Below, piece by piece: positions 7,353 through 18,100 of a stretch of 64,000 nt of DNA; within the stretch, counting starts at the first letter, position 1; each line of letters begins with the position of its first letter. Made by a program: the position numbers and the translations under genes. Origin of the DNA: Candidatus Krumholzibacteriota bacterium (GTDB lineage Bacteria > Krumholzibacteriota > Krumholzibacteriia > Krumholzibacteriales > Krumholzibacteriaceae); contig JAFGEZ010000032.1 in assembly GCA_016931295.1 (NCBI GenBank), forward strand, positions 54,609 to 118,608. The letters run 5' to 3'. A model generated the notes under the pieces. It had not been told where the DNA came from and ran no database searches. It was given only the letters and a program-made list of their open reading frames with translations.

Positions 7353-9348
7353 CCTCGACGAGGGCCGCGAACTCCTCCTCCGAGATCACCGGCACGCCGA
7401 GCGTGCGCGCCTTCTCCGCCTTCGAACCGGCCCCCGGCCCCGCGACGACGTAATCGGTCTTCTTGCTGACGCTCTTCGCGGCCCGCCCGCCGAGCTGCTC
7501 GACGATGCGGCCTGCCTCCTCGCGCGTGTAGCGTTCGAGCGATCCGGTGAAGACGAACGTCTTCCCCTCGAGGAGGGCCGGTTCGTCGGTCTGCTCGACG
7601 GCGAGCACCTCGACGCCGAGCCCGTCTAGCTCGTCGAGGAGCCCGCGCGAGCGCACCGCGCCGAAGAACTCCACCACGCGGCGCGCCACCTCGGGGCCGA
7701 CCTCGCGCACGGCGAGAAGCGCTTCCTCGTCCGCCGCGGCGATCGCCTCGAGCGTGCCGAAGCGGGCGGCGAGGAGCCGGGCGACGTGCTCGCCGACATT
7801 CCTGATCCCCAGCGCGTAGAGGAAGCGGTCGAGGGGGATCCGCTTCGCCTTCTCGAGGGCGGCGAGGAGGCTGTCGGCGGAGGTGTCCCCGAACCCCTCG
7901 AGCTCGACGAGATCCTCGCGGCGCAGGCGGAAGAGATCGGCGACGCCGCGGACGAGGCCGCGCTCGACGAACGTCCCCACCGATTTCGTGCCGAGCCCCG
8001 TCACGTCCAGGGCGCCGCGCGAGACGAAGTGCTCGATGCCGCGGCGGAGCTGCGCTGGGCAGGCGAGCCCGTTCGGGCAGAAATGGAGCGCGCCCTCCTT
8101 TTCCACCGCCGCGCCGCAGGCGGGGCAGCTCGCCGGCATGAGGAAAGGCTCGGCGCGCGTCTCCCCCTCGCGCGGGATGCGCTCGACGACGGCGGGGATG
8201 ACGTCGCCGGCGCGCTGGATACGCACCGTGTCTCCCGCCCGCACGTCCTTTCGCGTCACCTCGCCGGCGTTGTGGAGCGTGGCGCGGCTCACCGTCACGC
8301 CGCTCACGTCCACCGGGCGCAGCAGGGCCACCGGGGTGAGCTTGCCCGTGCGCCCCACCTGCACGACGATCTCCTCGACCGTCGTCACCTCCTTGCGCGG
8401 CTCGAACTTCAGGGCGATCGACCAGCGGGGCGAGCGGGAGCGCTCGCCGAGCGCCTCGCGGGCCGCCCGCTCGTCGACGCTGACGACGACGCCGTCGATC
8501 TCGAAGGGGAGATCGTCCCGCGTCGCGGCCAGCTCGGCGTGGAAGGCGATCGCCTCCTCGATCGACGGGCAGCGGCGACGGCGCTCGTCCACGCGGAAGC
8601 CCCAGGTGGCGAGGAGATCGAGCTCGGCCGCGTGCGTGGCCGGCGCCGGCGCGCCCGAGATGAGCATGATCCCGTAGGCGAAGAAGGTGAGGGGGCGCTC
8701 GGCCGTGATCCGCGAGTCGAGCTGCCGGATCGAGCCGGCGGCGGCGTTGCGCGGGTTGGCGAAGGCGTTCTGCCCGAGCTCGGTCATTCGCCGGTTGAGA
8801 CGGCGGAAGTCGGCGAGCTGCATGAGCGCCTCGCCGCGGACGGCGAGTCGGGGCGGCGCGCCCCCGGCGAGCTGGAGCGGCACCGAGTCGATCGTGCGCG
8901 CGTTCGGAGTGACCTCCTCGCCGACCTGGCCGTCGCCGCGGGTGGCGGCTCGCGCGAGCAGCCCCTGCTCGTAGACGAGCTCGAGTGAGAGGCCGTCGAA
9001 CTTCGGCTCGGCGACATAGTCGACGCGCTCGCGGCCGAGGCCGCGCAGTACGCGGCGGTCGAACTCGCGCGCCTCCTCCGTGTCGACGACCGATTCGAGG
9101 CTCAACATCGCCCGCAGGTGCTCGACCTTCGGCAGCTCGCTCCGGGGCGGCGCGCCGACGCGTTGCGTGGGGGAATCGGGGGTGACGAGATCGGGGAATG
9201 CCTCCTCGAGCCGGGCGAGCTCGCGGCGGAGCGCGTCGTAGGCGGCATCGGCGATCGTCGGCGCGGCGTCGACGTAGTACCGGCGGTCGTGCTCGCGGAT
9301 CTTTTTGCGCAGGGCCTCGATGCGCCCGGTGGCCTCGTTCCTGTCCAT
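7342..9348 (-). CDS. ligA: NAD-dependent DNA ligase
   Basis: 668 residues, full length for bacterial LigA. It seals nicks in replication and repair using NAD+. In order: domain Ia with the NAD-contacting [15 protein letters not shown] region (about 24-38); adenylation domain with the AMP-accepting lysine K116 in EPKFDG; OB fold ([16 protein letters not shown]); four-cysteine zinc finger ([12 protein letters not shown]...CPNG..CPAQ); helix-hairpin-helix repeats; and a C-terminal BRCT domain ([10 protein letters not shown]...[11 protein letters not shown]). GGGAGGAG precedes the ATG. It stands alone, convergent with the 55-residue gene. Confidence 0.98.
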   Translation of the reverse strand: MDRNEATGRIEALRKKIREHDRRYYVDAAPTIADAAYDALRRELARLEEAFPDLVTPDSPTQRVGAPPRSELPKVEHLRAMLSLESVVDTEEAREFDRRVLRGLGRERVDYVAEPKFDGLSLELVYEQGLLARAATRGDGQVGEEVTPNARTIDSVPLQLAGGAPPRLAVRGEALMQLADFRRLNRRMTELGQNAFANPRNAAAGSIRQLDSRITAERPLTFFAYGIMLISGAPAPATHAAELDLLATWGFRVDERRRRCPSIEEAIAFHAELAATRDDLPFEIDGVVVSVDERAAREALGERSRSPRWSIALKFEPRKEVTTVEEIVVQVGRTGKLTPVALLRPVDVSGVTVSRATLHNAGEVTRKDVRAGDTVRIQRAGDVIPAVVERIPREGETRAEPFLMPASCPACGAAVEKEGALHFCPNGLACPAQLRRGIEHFVSRGALDVTGLGTKSVGTFVERGLVRGVADLFRLRREDLVELEGFGDTSADSLLAALEKAKRIPLDRFLYALGIRNVGEHVARLLAARFGTLEAIAAADEEALLAVREVGPEVARRVVEFFGAVRSRGLLDELDGLGVEVLAVEQTDEPALLEGKTFVFTGSLERYTREEAGRIVEQLGGRAAKSVSKKTDYVVAGPGAGSKAEKARTLGVPVISEEEFAALVEATP

Positions 9349-9408
9349 CGCTCCTCCCGCGGCCGCTGCGGCGGCCGGCGAAAGAGAGTATACAACGAGG
9401 CCGGCGGG

Positions 9409-11889
9409 TTACCCAAGCCGTTCCCGCATTGCGTCGACGTCGAAGTTGAAACGCTCGGCGATGGCGAGGAGATCGGCGGCGGCGGCCAGGTCAGCCTCTC
9501 CGGCAAGCGACGCCGTCGCGAGGCGCTCGCGGAATTCCTCGATGAGGGGGTACAGCGCGTTCTGGATGCCGCGGTCGTCGAGCACGAGGCCGATCGTGTC
9601 CCCCGCGGCGAGGAAAGAGCGGAGCGCCGCGACGCCGCCGCGGCCGTCGCCGAGCGAGCGGATCGTTTCGGCGACGAGCTCGCTCACGCGGTCGGCGGCG
9701 GGGGAGAGGTCGAGCGGGATGCCGCAGTCGGCCGCCTCCCCGGCGATCGCGGCGACGGTGTCGAGACCGGCCGGGCTGAGCGAGCGGTCCCAGGAGGCGA
9801 GGGCGCCGGCGAGTTGCGAGGAGAGGACGGCGCGCGACGTGGCGAGCAGGGAGTCGGGCGGCTCGATCGATGCGCGGTGAAGCAGCCGCAGCAGGTCGCG
9901 GTTCTCCTCGTAGACGCCGGCGAACCGTTCCACGAGGACGTCCATGCGGCGGCGGGTCAGGTGGCGGAGGGCGCGCAGGCGCTCTTCCGCGGAGAGGTGG
10001 CGCAGAAGGAATCGCCGGCCGCCGAAGGCGTCGAGGGCCGCCCGCGGCGATCCGCCCGCCGCCGGCGCCGTTTCCCCGAGGATCGTCGCCGCCGCCGGCG
10101 TCTCCTCGCCGTCCTGGAGAAGCCGGAGCCGGCATTCGATGGACGGGAGAGACTCGGCGAGCAGGAGGTACGCCCATCGGCTCCGCTCGAGCGTGATCGA
10201 CGAGCGGAGCTCGACCGTTCCGGCCACGAGGCGGTCATCGCCGACGGCCTGCGCGGACGTGTCGATCGGGAGGATGTCGTGGTTGAAGAGGCGACTCGCC
10301 TCGTTTAAACCGAAGAGGTCGGCGAGGATCGCGTGATGCCCGACGACGTCGGCCGCGCCCACGCGGGCCCCGTCGCGCGCCCTGCGGTAGACGTCGGCAC
10401 CCGTCCCCGCGCGCGACACGTTGCTCTGCGCACGGGCCAGCTCGTCGAGGAGGACCGCCTCGAGATGCTCGCGGTGCCGCTCGCCGGCCAGCTCGATCGC
10501 GCGGGCCGCGTAGCGCAGGATCTGGATCGTCTCGATCCCCGAGATGTCGTTGAAGAACCATCCGCACGAGGTGAACATCAGCATCGCGTGCCGCTGCATC
10601 TCGAGCAGCGCGAGGGCGCGCGAACGCTCGTCGTCGTTCAGCGGGCGCACGGCGCGCTCGTCGACGAAGCGCGCCGCGTGTTCCGGCGACCGGTCGAGGA
10701 GGAGATCGATGTACTCGTCGCGGGCCTGCCACGGATCGGCGAGGAGCCCGGCTGCCTCGGAGGAGAAGATGCCGCCGAGGAAATCGCGGAGCCGGTCGAG
10801 ACCCCGGCGCAGCGGCGCGCGCCACCGCTGGTTCCAGCCGGGGGATGCCCCGGTGTTGCAGCCGCAATCCTCCTTCCAGCGCCCGACGCCGTGCGAGCAG
10901 GACCACGCCGTCCCCTCGCCGTCGCGCCCCGGCTTGAGACGCACCTCCCAGGCGGTCTCGTGCTCGTCGAGGTAGCGGCCGAAGTTGACCAGCTCGATCC
11001 CGCGCTCGGCGGCGGCATGCTCGACGAGGTAGGAGAGGGCCATATCGGCGAAGGGCTCGTGGTGGCCGTAGACCTCGCCGTCGGTGGCGACGACGACGAG
11101 GTCGCCGCCCGTACGCGCGTAGGCGGCGTCGACGGCGTCGGCGAAGCGGTCGCCGTTGCGCAGGAGGTGGTTGAAGCTCACGTCGGTGGCGAGCGGCGCG
11201 TCGTAGAAGAAGACGTCGACCGAGGGCCCGCGCCGCGTTCCGCCGGCGAAGCAGCGGTAGGCCCGCCCCGTGGGGATCGATCCGTCGGCAACCTCCTTCC
11301 ATCGGCCGCCGCGCCCGAGGGGGCGGATCGACAGCGCCTGGTAGGGGGAGAGGACGACGAAGCGGAAACCGTGTGCGGCGACGAGTTCGAGGGTCGTATC
11401 GTTGATCGCCGTCTCGGGAAGCCAGATCCCCTCGGGAGAGCGGCCGAAGCGGCGCTCGAAGTCGCGGACGCCCCAGCGGAGCTGCGTCTCCTGGTCGCGC
11501 CGGCAGGCGAGGGGCATGATGACGTGTCCCCATGCCTGCGCGATCGCGTTGCCGTGCCCGCCGTTCGCCTCCGCGCTCGCCCGGTCCGCCTCGGCGATCC
11601 GCCGGAGGAGGTCGGGGTGGTTCGCCTCGATCCACGAGAAAAGCGTCGGGCCGAAGTTGAAGGAGATGCGGCGGTAGTTGTCCACGATGGAGGTGATCCG
11701 GCCGTAGCCGTCGAGACGGCGCGAGACGGTGTTCGGCTCGTAGCACTCGGCTGCGATCTTTTCGTTCCAGTCTTGCCAGGGCGCGGCCCCCTCCTGGCGG
11801 TCGATCCGCTCGGTCCACGGGTTCTCCCGCGGCGGCTGGTAGAAATGGCCGTGGATCACGAGGAAGCGTCTGCCGTCGCCGCGCTCCAT
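9409..11889 (-). CDS. DUF3536 family GH57-like glycosidase
   Basis: 826 residues. The N-terminal half is a glycoside hydrolase 57 (beta/alpha)7 barrel with the opening HGHFYQPPRENPW, EPNTVSRRLDGYGRI, SFNFGPTLFSW and GIWLPETAIND, the last holding the probable nucleophile glutamate. ATDGEVYGHHEPFADMAL gives the second acidic/His block. The C-terminal half (from about residue 460) matches DUF3536. Members are thought to act on alpha-glucans, but substrate and bond are unproven. GGGAGG lies upstream, inside the end of the branching-enzyme gene 4 bp away, so it is the last gene of a three-gene glucan operon. Confidence 0.9.
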   Translation of the reverse strand: MERGDGRRFLVIHGHFYQPPRENPWTERIDRQEGAAPWQDWNEKIAAECYEPNTVSRRLDGYGRITSIVDNYRRISFNFGPTLFSWIEANHPDLLRRIAEADRASAEANGGHGNAIAQAWGHVIMPLACRRDQETQLRWGVRDFERRFGRSPEGIWLPETAINDTTLELVAAHGFRFVVLSPYQALSIRPLGRGGRWKEVADGSIPTGRAYRCFAGGTRRGPSVDVFFYDAPLATDVSFNHLLRNGDRFADAVDAAYARTGGDLVVVATDGEVYGHHEPFADMALSYLVEHAAAERGIELVNFGRYLDEHETAWEVRLKPGRDGEGTAWSCSHGVGRWKEDCGCNTGASPGWNQRWRAPLRRGLDRLRDFLGGIFSSEAAGLLADPWQARDEYIDLLLDRSPEHAARFVDERAVRPLNDDERSRALALLEMQRHAMLMFTSCGWFFNDISGIETIQILRYAARAIELAGERHREHLEAVLLDELARAQSNVSRAGTGADVYRRARDGARVGAADVVGHHAILADLFGLNEASRLFNHDILPIDTSAQAVGDDRLVAGTVELRSSITLERSRWAYLLLAESLPSIECRLRLLQDGEETPAAATILGETAPAAGGSPRAALDAFGGRRFLLRHLSAEERLRALRHLTRRRMDVLVERFAGVYEENRDLLRLLHRASIEPPDSLLATSRAVLSSQLAGALASWDRSLSPAGLDTVAAIAGEAADCGIPLDLSPAADRVSELVAETIRSLGDGRGGVAALRSFLAAGDTIGLVLDDRGIQNALYPLIEEFRERLATASLAGEADLAAAADLLAIAERFNFDVDAMRERLG

Positions 11890-11893
11890 CGGC

Positions 11894-13486
11894 CTACGCC
11901 TCCCGGTAGACCCGGTAGTCGATGTCGGGGAAGATGTTGTCCCGCGTCTCCACCTCGGCGAGCCACCCCTCGTTGACGCGTCCGCCGAGGATGTCCTCGT
12001 AGAGCCGGTTGAAACGGGCCACGTGATCCATCGTGCGCTTGCGGGCGTACTCGACCATCGTCCCCGTCTTCATGATGAAGGCCCAGTCGCTGCTCTGGGC
12101 GAGCAGGAGCTCGCGGGCCGCCTGGTTGAGCGCCCGGCGCATGAGCCCCTCCGCCTGGGGGGCGCGGCCGGCCAGCTCGACCATGCGGTCGGCGGCCATG
12201 TGCAGGTGCGGGTAGATCCAGTCGTTGCTTCCCTCGAGCCAGACCTCGCAGTAGCCCTTGTGTCCCCACGAGGACATCGAGGGGGAGACAACCTGGAGCT
12301 TCGGGTGCCGCTCGAGGTACTCGCTCGGCGTGATCGGCTCGATCGTCTCCTGGTCGAAGTGGAGCTTGCGGAAGAGGAACTCGAGCCACTCGGGCCCCTC
12401 GTACCACCAGTGCCCGAAGAGCTCGGCGTCGTAGGGGGAGACGACGATCGGCCGGACGCCGAGGAGGCCGTTCAGCCACTCCACCTGCTTCTCGCGGTTG
12501 AACATGAAGTTCCCCGCGTGCATCGCGGCCTTCTCGCGGGCGTAGGCGGGCCGGTAGGGCGCCTTGCCCTCGCCGGGGCCGGTGATCCGGTAGTACTTGA
12601 TCCCGAGGTTGATCCGGTTGCCGTCTGGATGGAGGTAGGGCCGGATGTAGTCGTAGTCGAGATCGAAGCCCACGTCGCGGTAGAACTCGCGGTACTCGTA
12701 GTCGCCGGGGTAGCCCTCGTGCGCGCTCCAGACCTGCTTGGAGGATTCCATGTCGCGGCCGAAGGCGGCGACGGCCGACGGGCACCAGACCGGGGCGAAC
12801 ACGCCGTAGCGCGGGCGAGGCGAGCCGAAGAGGATCCCGTGCGTGTCGGTGAAGAAGTAGCGGATCCCCGCCTCCTTGAGGATCTCGTCCACGCCGGGGG
12901 CGTAGCCGCACTCGGGGAGCCAGATCCCGCGCGGGCGGCGGCCGAAGTGCTTCTCGTAGTGGTCGGCGGCGATCAGCACCTGCGCGCGGGCCGCCGTCCG
13001 GTTGGGCATGAGCGGGAGGAAGCCGTGCGTGGCGCCGCAGGTGATCACCTCGACCACGCCGAGATCCTGGAAGCGGCGGAAGGCCGGGACGATCCGGCTG
13101 TTGTAGCGCTCGAGGTAGATCTGCCGCGCGCGCGTCAGCTTCCAGTGGTACATCAGCGCCAGCTCGTGGAACTCGGGCATCCAGCGGGTCCGCTCAATCT
13201 CCCTGGCGGCGAGGTCGATGAGCTTGTTGAGATGGCGCAGGTAGCGGTACTGGAGGAGCGGGTCGCTCATCATCGAGAGGAGGGTCGGCGTGAGCGACAT
13301 CGTCACGCGGAAGTCGACGCCCTCCTCGACGAGGCGGTCGAAGGCCTCGACGATGGGGATGTAGGTCTCCGTCATCGCCTCGAAGAACCAGTCCTCCTCG
13401 AGGAACTCCTCGTACTCGGGATGCCGCACGTAGGGCAGGTGCGTGTGCAGCACCATCGACAGGTAGCCCTTCGGGTCCCTCTTCAT
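11894..13486 (-). CDS. 1,4-alpha-glucan branching enzyme, GH57 type (DUF1957)
   Basis: 530 residues, the length of the Thermus-type GH57 branching enzymes. It cuts alpha-1,4 glucan and re-attaches the piece by an alpha-1,6 bond, making glycogen. GH57 motifs appear in order: HTHLPYVRHPE (about 14-24), CGATHGFLPLM, the nucleophile GIWLPECGY (E192), and the acid/base PYDAELFGHWW (D353); both acidic positions agree with characterised enzymes. The C-terminal DUF1957 helices follow (SSWGHKGYCEVW, SSDWAFIMKTGT). The start is the ATG overlapping the stop of the DUF4912 gene in an ATGA, implying translational coupling. Confidence 0.95.
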   Translation of the reverse strand: MKRDPKGYLSMVLHTHLPYVRHPEYEEFLEEDWFFEAMTETYIPIVEAFDRLVEEGVDFRVTMSLTPTLLSMMSDPLLQYRYLRHLNKLIDLAAREIERTRWMPEFHELALMYHWKLTRARQIYLERYNSRIVPAFRRFQDLGVVEVITCGATHGFLPLMPNRTAARAQVLIAADHYEKHFGRRPRGIWLPECGYAPGVDEILKEAGIRYFFTDTHGILFGSPRPRYGVFAPVWCPSAVAAFGRDMESSKQVWSAHEGYPGDYEYREFYRDVGFDLDYDYIRPYLHPDGNRINLGIKYYRITGPGEGKAPYRPAYAREKAAMHAGNFMFNREKQVEWLNGLLGVRPIVVSPYDAELFGHWWYEGPEWLEFLFRKLHFDQETIEPITPSEYLERHPKLQVVSPSMSSWGHKGYCEVWLEGSNDWIYPHLHMAADRMVELAGRAPQAEGLMRRALNQAARELLLAQSSDWAFIMKTGTMVEYARKRTMDHVARFNRLYEDILGGRVNEGWLAEVETRDNIFPDIDYRVYREA

Positions 13487-14721
13487 CGGATCACCGGCGC
13501 TTTCTCCTTCGACTTCTTGCGGACCGCCGTGTCGATCGCGCGCTCCTCGACGCCGTCGCCGGATGTGGCGACGACGGGAAGGTCGATCGCGCCGTCGGGA
13601 AGGGCGAAGCGCAGCGAGAAGGTGCCGTCGCCGCGGAGGGCGATCTCCTCGCCCTGCACCGTGACGCGGGCGTCGGGCTCGGTGGCCCCGTAGAGGATCA
13701 GCTCGGTGGCCACCCACAGCCGGAAGGCGCGTTTCCTTGCGGGTCCGGGCATGGCGCCGCTGCCGAGGCTCGAGACGGCCCCCGATCCCATCTGCTCGAG
13801 GAGGCGGCGCTCGATCTGCTCGCGCATCTCGCCGGAGGCGCCGGGGCGGGCCGCGTCGAAGCCGCCGGAGGCGGCGACGATGCGCCGGAACTCCTCGTCG
13901 GGGACCATCCAGCGGTCGTCGACGACGTCGCTCACGCCGGCGCGCGGCGTCTCGATGTCGCCGGAGATCGCGATCTCCTCGAAACGGCCGTCCGGGCCGA
14001 GGAGGCCGATCGCGATCCGGTAGTGCCGGCCGGGATCGACGTTGAGGTACCAGTTGCGCGCCCCGCCGGCAAGCTCGACGTCGGCGTGGGTCGTCGGGCC
14101 GGGGCCCCGGTCGAAAACGCGCAGGATCATGCGGCACCGCGGCCGGTCGTCGCCGAAGCGCGTCTCCGCCTCGGCGAGGGCCGCCGGGGCGATCTCCCAG
14201 TAGGCGAAGAGCCAGTGGGGGTCGCGGACCATCGCGACGATCCGCGTGCTCCCGTACGTCTCGGGTACGCGCGTGGCCTCGACGGGGGGCATCGCGCGCT
14301 CCTCGGCGCCGAGGTAGTACTTGCTCGCCACGGCTTTCTCGCGGATCGTCCGGCGGCCGGGTTCCGCCTCGCGCGCGGCGGGCTTCGCCGCCCGCTTCCG
14401 CTTCGCGACGGTCGCGCGTTTCGGCGCGGCCTTCCTCGCGGCCGCCTTCGTCGCCGCGGTTTTCTTCGCGGCGGCCTTCTTCGGCGCCGCCTTCGCCCCG
14501 CCTGGCTTCTTCTTCGCCGCAGCGGCCTTCTTTTCCGCCGGTGTCGCGGGCGCCGCCTTCCCCGTTGCCGCGGCCTGTTTCGGCTTCGCCGCCGCCTTCG
14601 CGCCGGCGAGCATCTCGACGAGGGCGTCCTTGCGCATCCGCGCGGTCCCCCCGAGACCGCGCCGGCGCGCGAGGGCGACGAGCTCGTCCTTCGTCATCCG
14701 CTTCAGTTCGTCCCTGTTCAT
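13483..14721 (-). CDS. DUF4912 protein with SAP/Rho-N-like head and Lys/Ala-rich linker
   Basis: 412 residues. ATG at 14721 is chosen because AAAGGAGAG precedes it. Residues 1-40 (MNRDELKRMTKDELVALARR onward) look like a SAP or Rho N-terminal helical nucleic-acid-binding module. About 45-125 is a histone-H1-like Lys/Ala/Pro linker. From about residue 150 lies the DUF4912 region (YGSTRIVAMVRDPHWLFAYW), continuing into a carbohydrate-binding-like beta domain (NWYLNVDPGRHYRIAIGLL). DUF4912 genes often sit beside GH57 branching enzymes, as here (ATGA overlap), suggesting a role in glycogen granule organisation or its control; the DNA-binding-like head makes a regulatory link possible. Function is inferred from context only. 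Confidence 0.85.
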   Translation of the reverse strand: MNRDELKRMTKDELVALARRRGLGGTARMRKDALVEMLAGAKAAAKPKQAAATGKAAPATPAEKKAAAAKKKPGGAKAAPKKAAAKKTAATKAAARKAAPKRATVAKRKRAAKPAAREAEPGRRTIREKAVASKYYLGAEERAMPPVEATRVPETYGSTRIVAMVRDPHWLFAYWEIAPAALAEAETRFGDDRPRCRMILRVFDRGPGPTTHADVELAGGARNWYLNVDPGRHYRIAIGLLGPDGRFEEIAISGDIETPRAGVSDVVDDRWMVPDEEFRRIVAASGGFDAARPGASGEMREQIERRLLEQMGSGAVSSLGSGAMPGPARKRAFRLWVATELILYGATEPDARVTVQGEEIALRGDGTFSLRFALPDGAIDLPVVATSGDGVEERAIDTAVRKKSKEKAPVIR

Positions 14722-14748
14722 CGCTGCTCTCCTTTCTCCCGTGTACAC

Positions 14749-14778
14749 AATGAAAGGGCCGCCGGCCTGTTCTGTCAA
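14749..14778 (-). promoter_or_regulatory. Promoter of the DUF4912-branching enzyme-DUF3536 operon
   Basis: On the minus strand a perfect TTGACA (14778-14773), 18-bp spacer and a weak -10 TTCATT (14754-14749), 28 bp ahead of the ATG at 14721. Confidence 0.5.
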
Positions 14779-14891
14779 GGCCAAAGCGCCGGGCTGCACG
14801 CGCCCCGGACGGACAGAGGGGAGACGAGGGAAGGACCCGTGCGGCACAGCGCCGCGAATCGTTCCTAATCCGTTGATCGACAATGGAATGG

Positions 14892-14920
14892 TTGCACATT
14901 CCACCCATCGGTGCTACAAT
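14892..14920 (+). promoter_or_regulatory. Promoter of the first type IX cargo gene
   Basis: TTGCAC (14892-14897), a 17-bp spacer and TACAAT (14915-14920). Near-consensus in an AT-richer patch of an otherwise GC-rich region. Confidence 0.75.
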
Positions 14921-15115
14921 AGTGCGGTAGCGGCTGGATGTCTGCACCGGTGTGCGACGTCGGCGCGGCGTCCGGCCGGCGGCCCGTGCCGCCGGCCGGT
15001 CCCCACCCCCTGCCCTCTTCTCACTCCCGTGCACATTCGTTTTTTACAGGAGGATCCGTCCGTTCCGGCCGGCAAGCCGCGGCATGCGGGGCTTCGCCCG
15101 TGGAGGGGGATCGCG

Positions 15116-18100
15116 ATGAGGCTCACCGTCACCCTGATCGTATCATGCTGCCTGCTCCTCGCAACGACCGGCCCCGCGCCGGCGCGCGAAGCCGCCCCGG
15201 AGACGCGCCGGATCGTCCGGTACATCCCGCCCGACGCCTTCGCCGGGATGGCTGTTTCCGACGCCGCGGCGGCCGATCGCCCGGCGCTCGGCGCGTGGTA
15301 CCGGGAGTACACGAACGTCTTCTTCGATTTCGAGAGCGGCTGGCAGGGGTGGACGCGCGTCGACGGCACGGCGCAGCCCGACACCTTCTGGCACGTCGAG
15401 GACTACCTCGAGCCGGCCCTCGCCGGGTTCCCCGGCCCGCTCCAGGGGGAGAAGTCGGCGTGGTGCGGCGCCATCGGAGGCGCCGACGAGTACACCTGCG
15501 GCTGGGCCGCCGCCCCCGGCTACGGCAACGGGTGGGACCAGCGGCTCGTGTCGGACAAGTTCTTCGTGGACGGCCCCGTGTGGATCTCCTTCACGGGCGC
15601 GGTCGACTGCGAGGAGGGCTTCGAACGGCTCGCCCTCGAGTACGACGCCGGGCTCGGCGTGTGGGAGGAGATCGAAGGCTGGGACGGCGAGCAGGCGCTG
15701 CCGTCGGTCACGCTCGCCGTGCCCGTGCCGCTCGCGGCCACGAAGCTCCGCTTCCGCTTCACCTCCGACGGCGCCTGGAGCGACCAGGACGGGCTCTGGG
15801 ACACGGACGGCGCCGCCCACATCGACAGCATCTCCGTGTGGGACGACGACGAACTCGTCCACTACGAGGACTTCGAGGGATACGCCGACGGCGCGCTCCC
15901 CGACGGCTTCTGGCGGGCCGACGTCAAGGAGCCCTTCGGGACGTACTCGGGTCTCGTGGCGAATCTCCAGGACGCCGACCCCTGCAGCGACAACCTCTCG
16001 CGGCAGGTCGTCTTCTTCGTCGGTTCCGGCGTGCCGAGCGACGAGTTCCCCGGTCTCTTCGACACCCCCTTCTGCGCGGGCGGGGGCGGGATCGAGACCC
16101 CCTGCCAGCAGGAGGGGATCGTCTCACCGCCGATCGACATCACGCGATATTCCTCCGCGGGCGGCGGGACGCAGGACGCGGCGATCCCCGCGGGCGAGCT
16201 CGCGTGGATGGGCGGACTCCGCCTCGAGTTCGACTGGTACAAGGACCTGCCCTACGGCAACCTCGTCTTCGCCAACTGGATGATCCGCGCCGTCGAGAAC
16301 GGGTGTCCCCGCCCCTGGGAGGACTTCGGATTCGGCTACGGGGGCTCCGATCGCAGCGTCCAGCACGCCGTCTTCGAGGTCGGCGGCCTCGTCGGCGACG
16401 CCGACACGGTCCAGGTGATCCTCGAAGCGCTGGACATGTGCGCCTCGTGGTACCTGGTCTACGGCAATTGCGCCGAGCACACCACCTCGCCCTACTACGA
16501 CAACGTGCGGCTCGTCCGGTACACCCGGCGCGGCCCCCAGTGGAGCTGGCGCGACCTGGATCTCTTCCAGGACAACTTCCCCGGCACGGACGACCTGGAA
16601 GGCTGGGTGCGCGCCGACGCGGCGAACGACATGCGGCCCTGCGACGATCCCGTTGTCGATCCGGGCGACACGGCCGTCGTCACCTGCGACTCGCCTCTCG
16701 GCGGGGGGATCGACACGACGGGAGACGGCTGGCCGGCCGTCTACTGCCACGTGAGGTGCGCGTACGTCGGCGATCCGCTCTCTCCGAAACCCGCCCTCGC
16801 CGGGCCGTTGCTCGCCGGCTCGTACGGGCGCTACGTTTCCGACAACGGCGCGTGGACCGTGCTCCAGTGCGACTTCGCCAGAACGGGCAACTGGAACGTC
16901 GTCCCCGGCCGGTACGCGATCGACCTGAACGATTCGCTCTTCACCCGCGGCTACCTGGTGGAGTACTACTTCTCGGCCACGGACCGGGCGGGGGAGACGA
17001 CGACCCTCCCGGCCGATGCGGAGGATCTTGCGGCGAGCCGCTACCCGAAGTGTTCCCCGTTCTTCGAGTTCACCTGCCTGCCCACGCTGACCACCGACAT
17101 CCTCTACGTCGACGACTTCCATGGCATCGGCTCGCGGGCGGGCGTCGTCGAGGACTTTTTCGACGACACCTTCGCCGCGATGTCCGAGGAGACCTTCCCC
17201 GACCGCTACGACGTGAACTCCCCGTCGTCCCTCGTCGGCAACAGCCTCGCCTCGCGCGCGCGGCTGGCGCATCTCCTCGCCGCCTACCGGGCGATCGTCT
17301 GGGACGGGGGCATCCTGTCGGACGGTGTCATCTGCGACGGCACGATGGACAGCGAGAAGAGCGACGACGCCGGGCTCCTCGTCGGCTTCCTCGACAACGT
17401 CGCCGACGATTACGCCGGCCTCTGGGTGCTCGGCGACAACGCGGCATACGATCTTTCCAATTCCCCGTCGCCCGTCGCCGCCGAGCTCCTCGCCGACTGG
17501 TGCGGCGTCTCGCTCGCGGGCGACAGCTACTTCGACCTCACCGGCGGGCTCGAGGGGGGCGGCGTCGTCGTGCCGGAGATCGTCGGGACCGACGACGCGT
17601 TCAACCCCCTCTGGCATACGACGTGGCGGGACAGCGTCTACTGCTTCGGGGGCTGCCCGATCCTGAACGATTTCGACGTCCTCGAGCCGACGGGACCGGG
17701 GCTCGCCTCCTTCGACTACCCCGAGCATGGCGGCGCGATCCACGCCGCCGGGATCCGCGCGGAGCGGGTCAACTCGCGGGGGGCGACGGTCCGCACGATG
17801 TGGTTCGGCTTCAGCTGGATGTTCCTGCGCGAGATCGAGGGGGGGAGCCCGATGATGCGCACGATCGTCTACCGAGACGTCATGCGCGGCTGGCTCAACG
17901 CGGGCGACAGCCCCGCCGACATCACCGGCGACGACGATGCACCGCCGCCGGCGACGACCCTCGGCCGGGCCTGGCCGAACCCCTTCAACCCGGTGACGAC
18001 GATTTCCTTCTCGCTCCACGAGCGGGGACGGGCGCGCCTCAGGATCTACGACGCCGCCGGGCGGCTCGTGCGCACCCTGGTCGACGAGGTGCGTCCCGCC

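Larger units (their letters stand above)
14722..15115. other. Divergent intergenic region with two promoters
   Basis: A 394-bp gap between the leftward glucan operon and the rightward type IX cargo gene. It holds a promoter for each side (listed separately) and a leader of about 190 bases before the 15116 gene. No RNA gene or coding frame was convincing in it. Confidence 0.6.
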
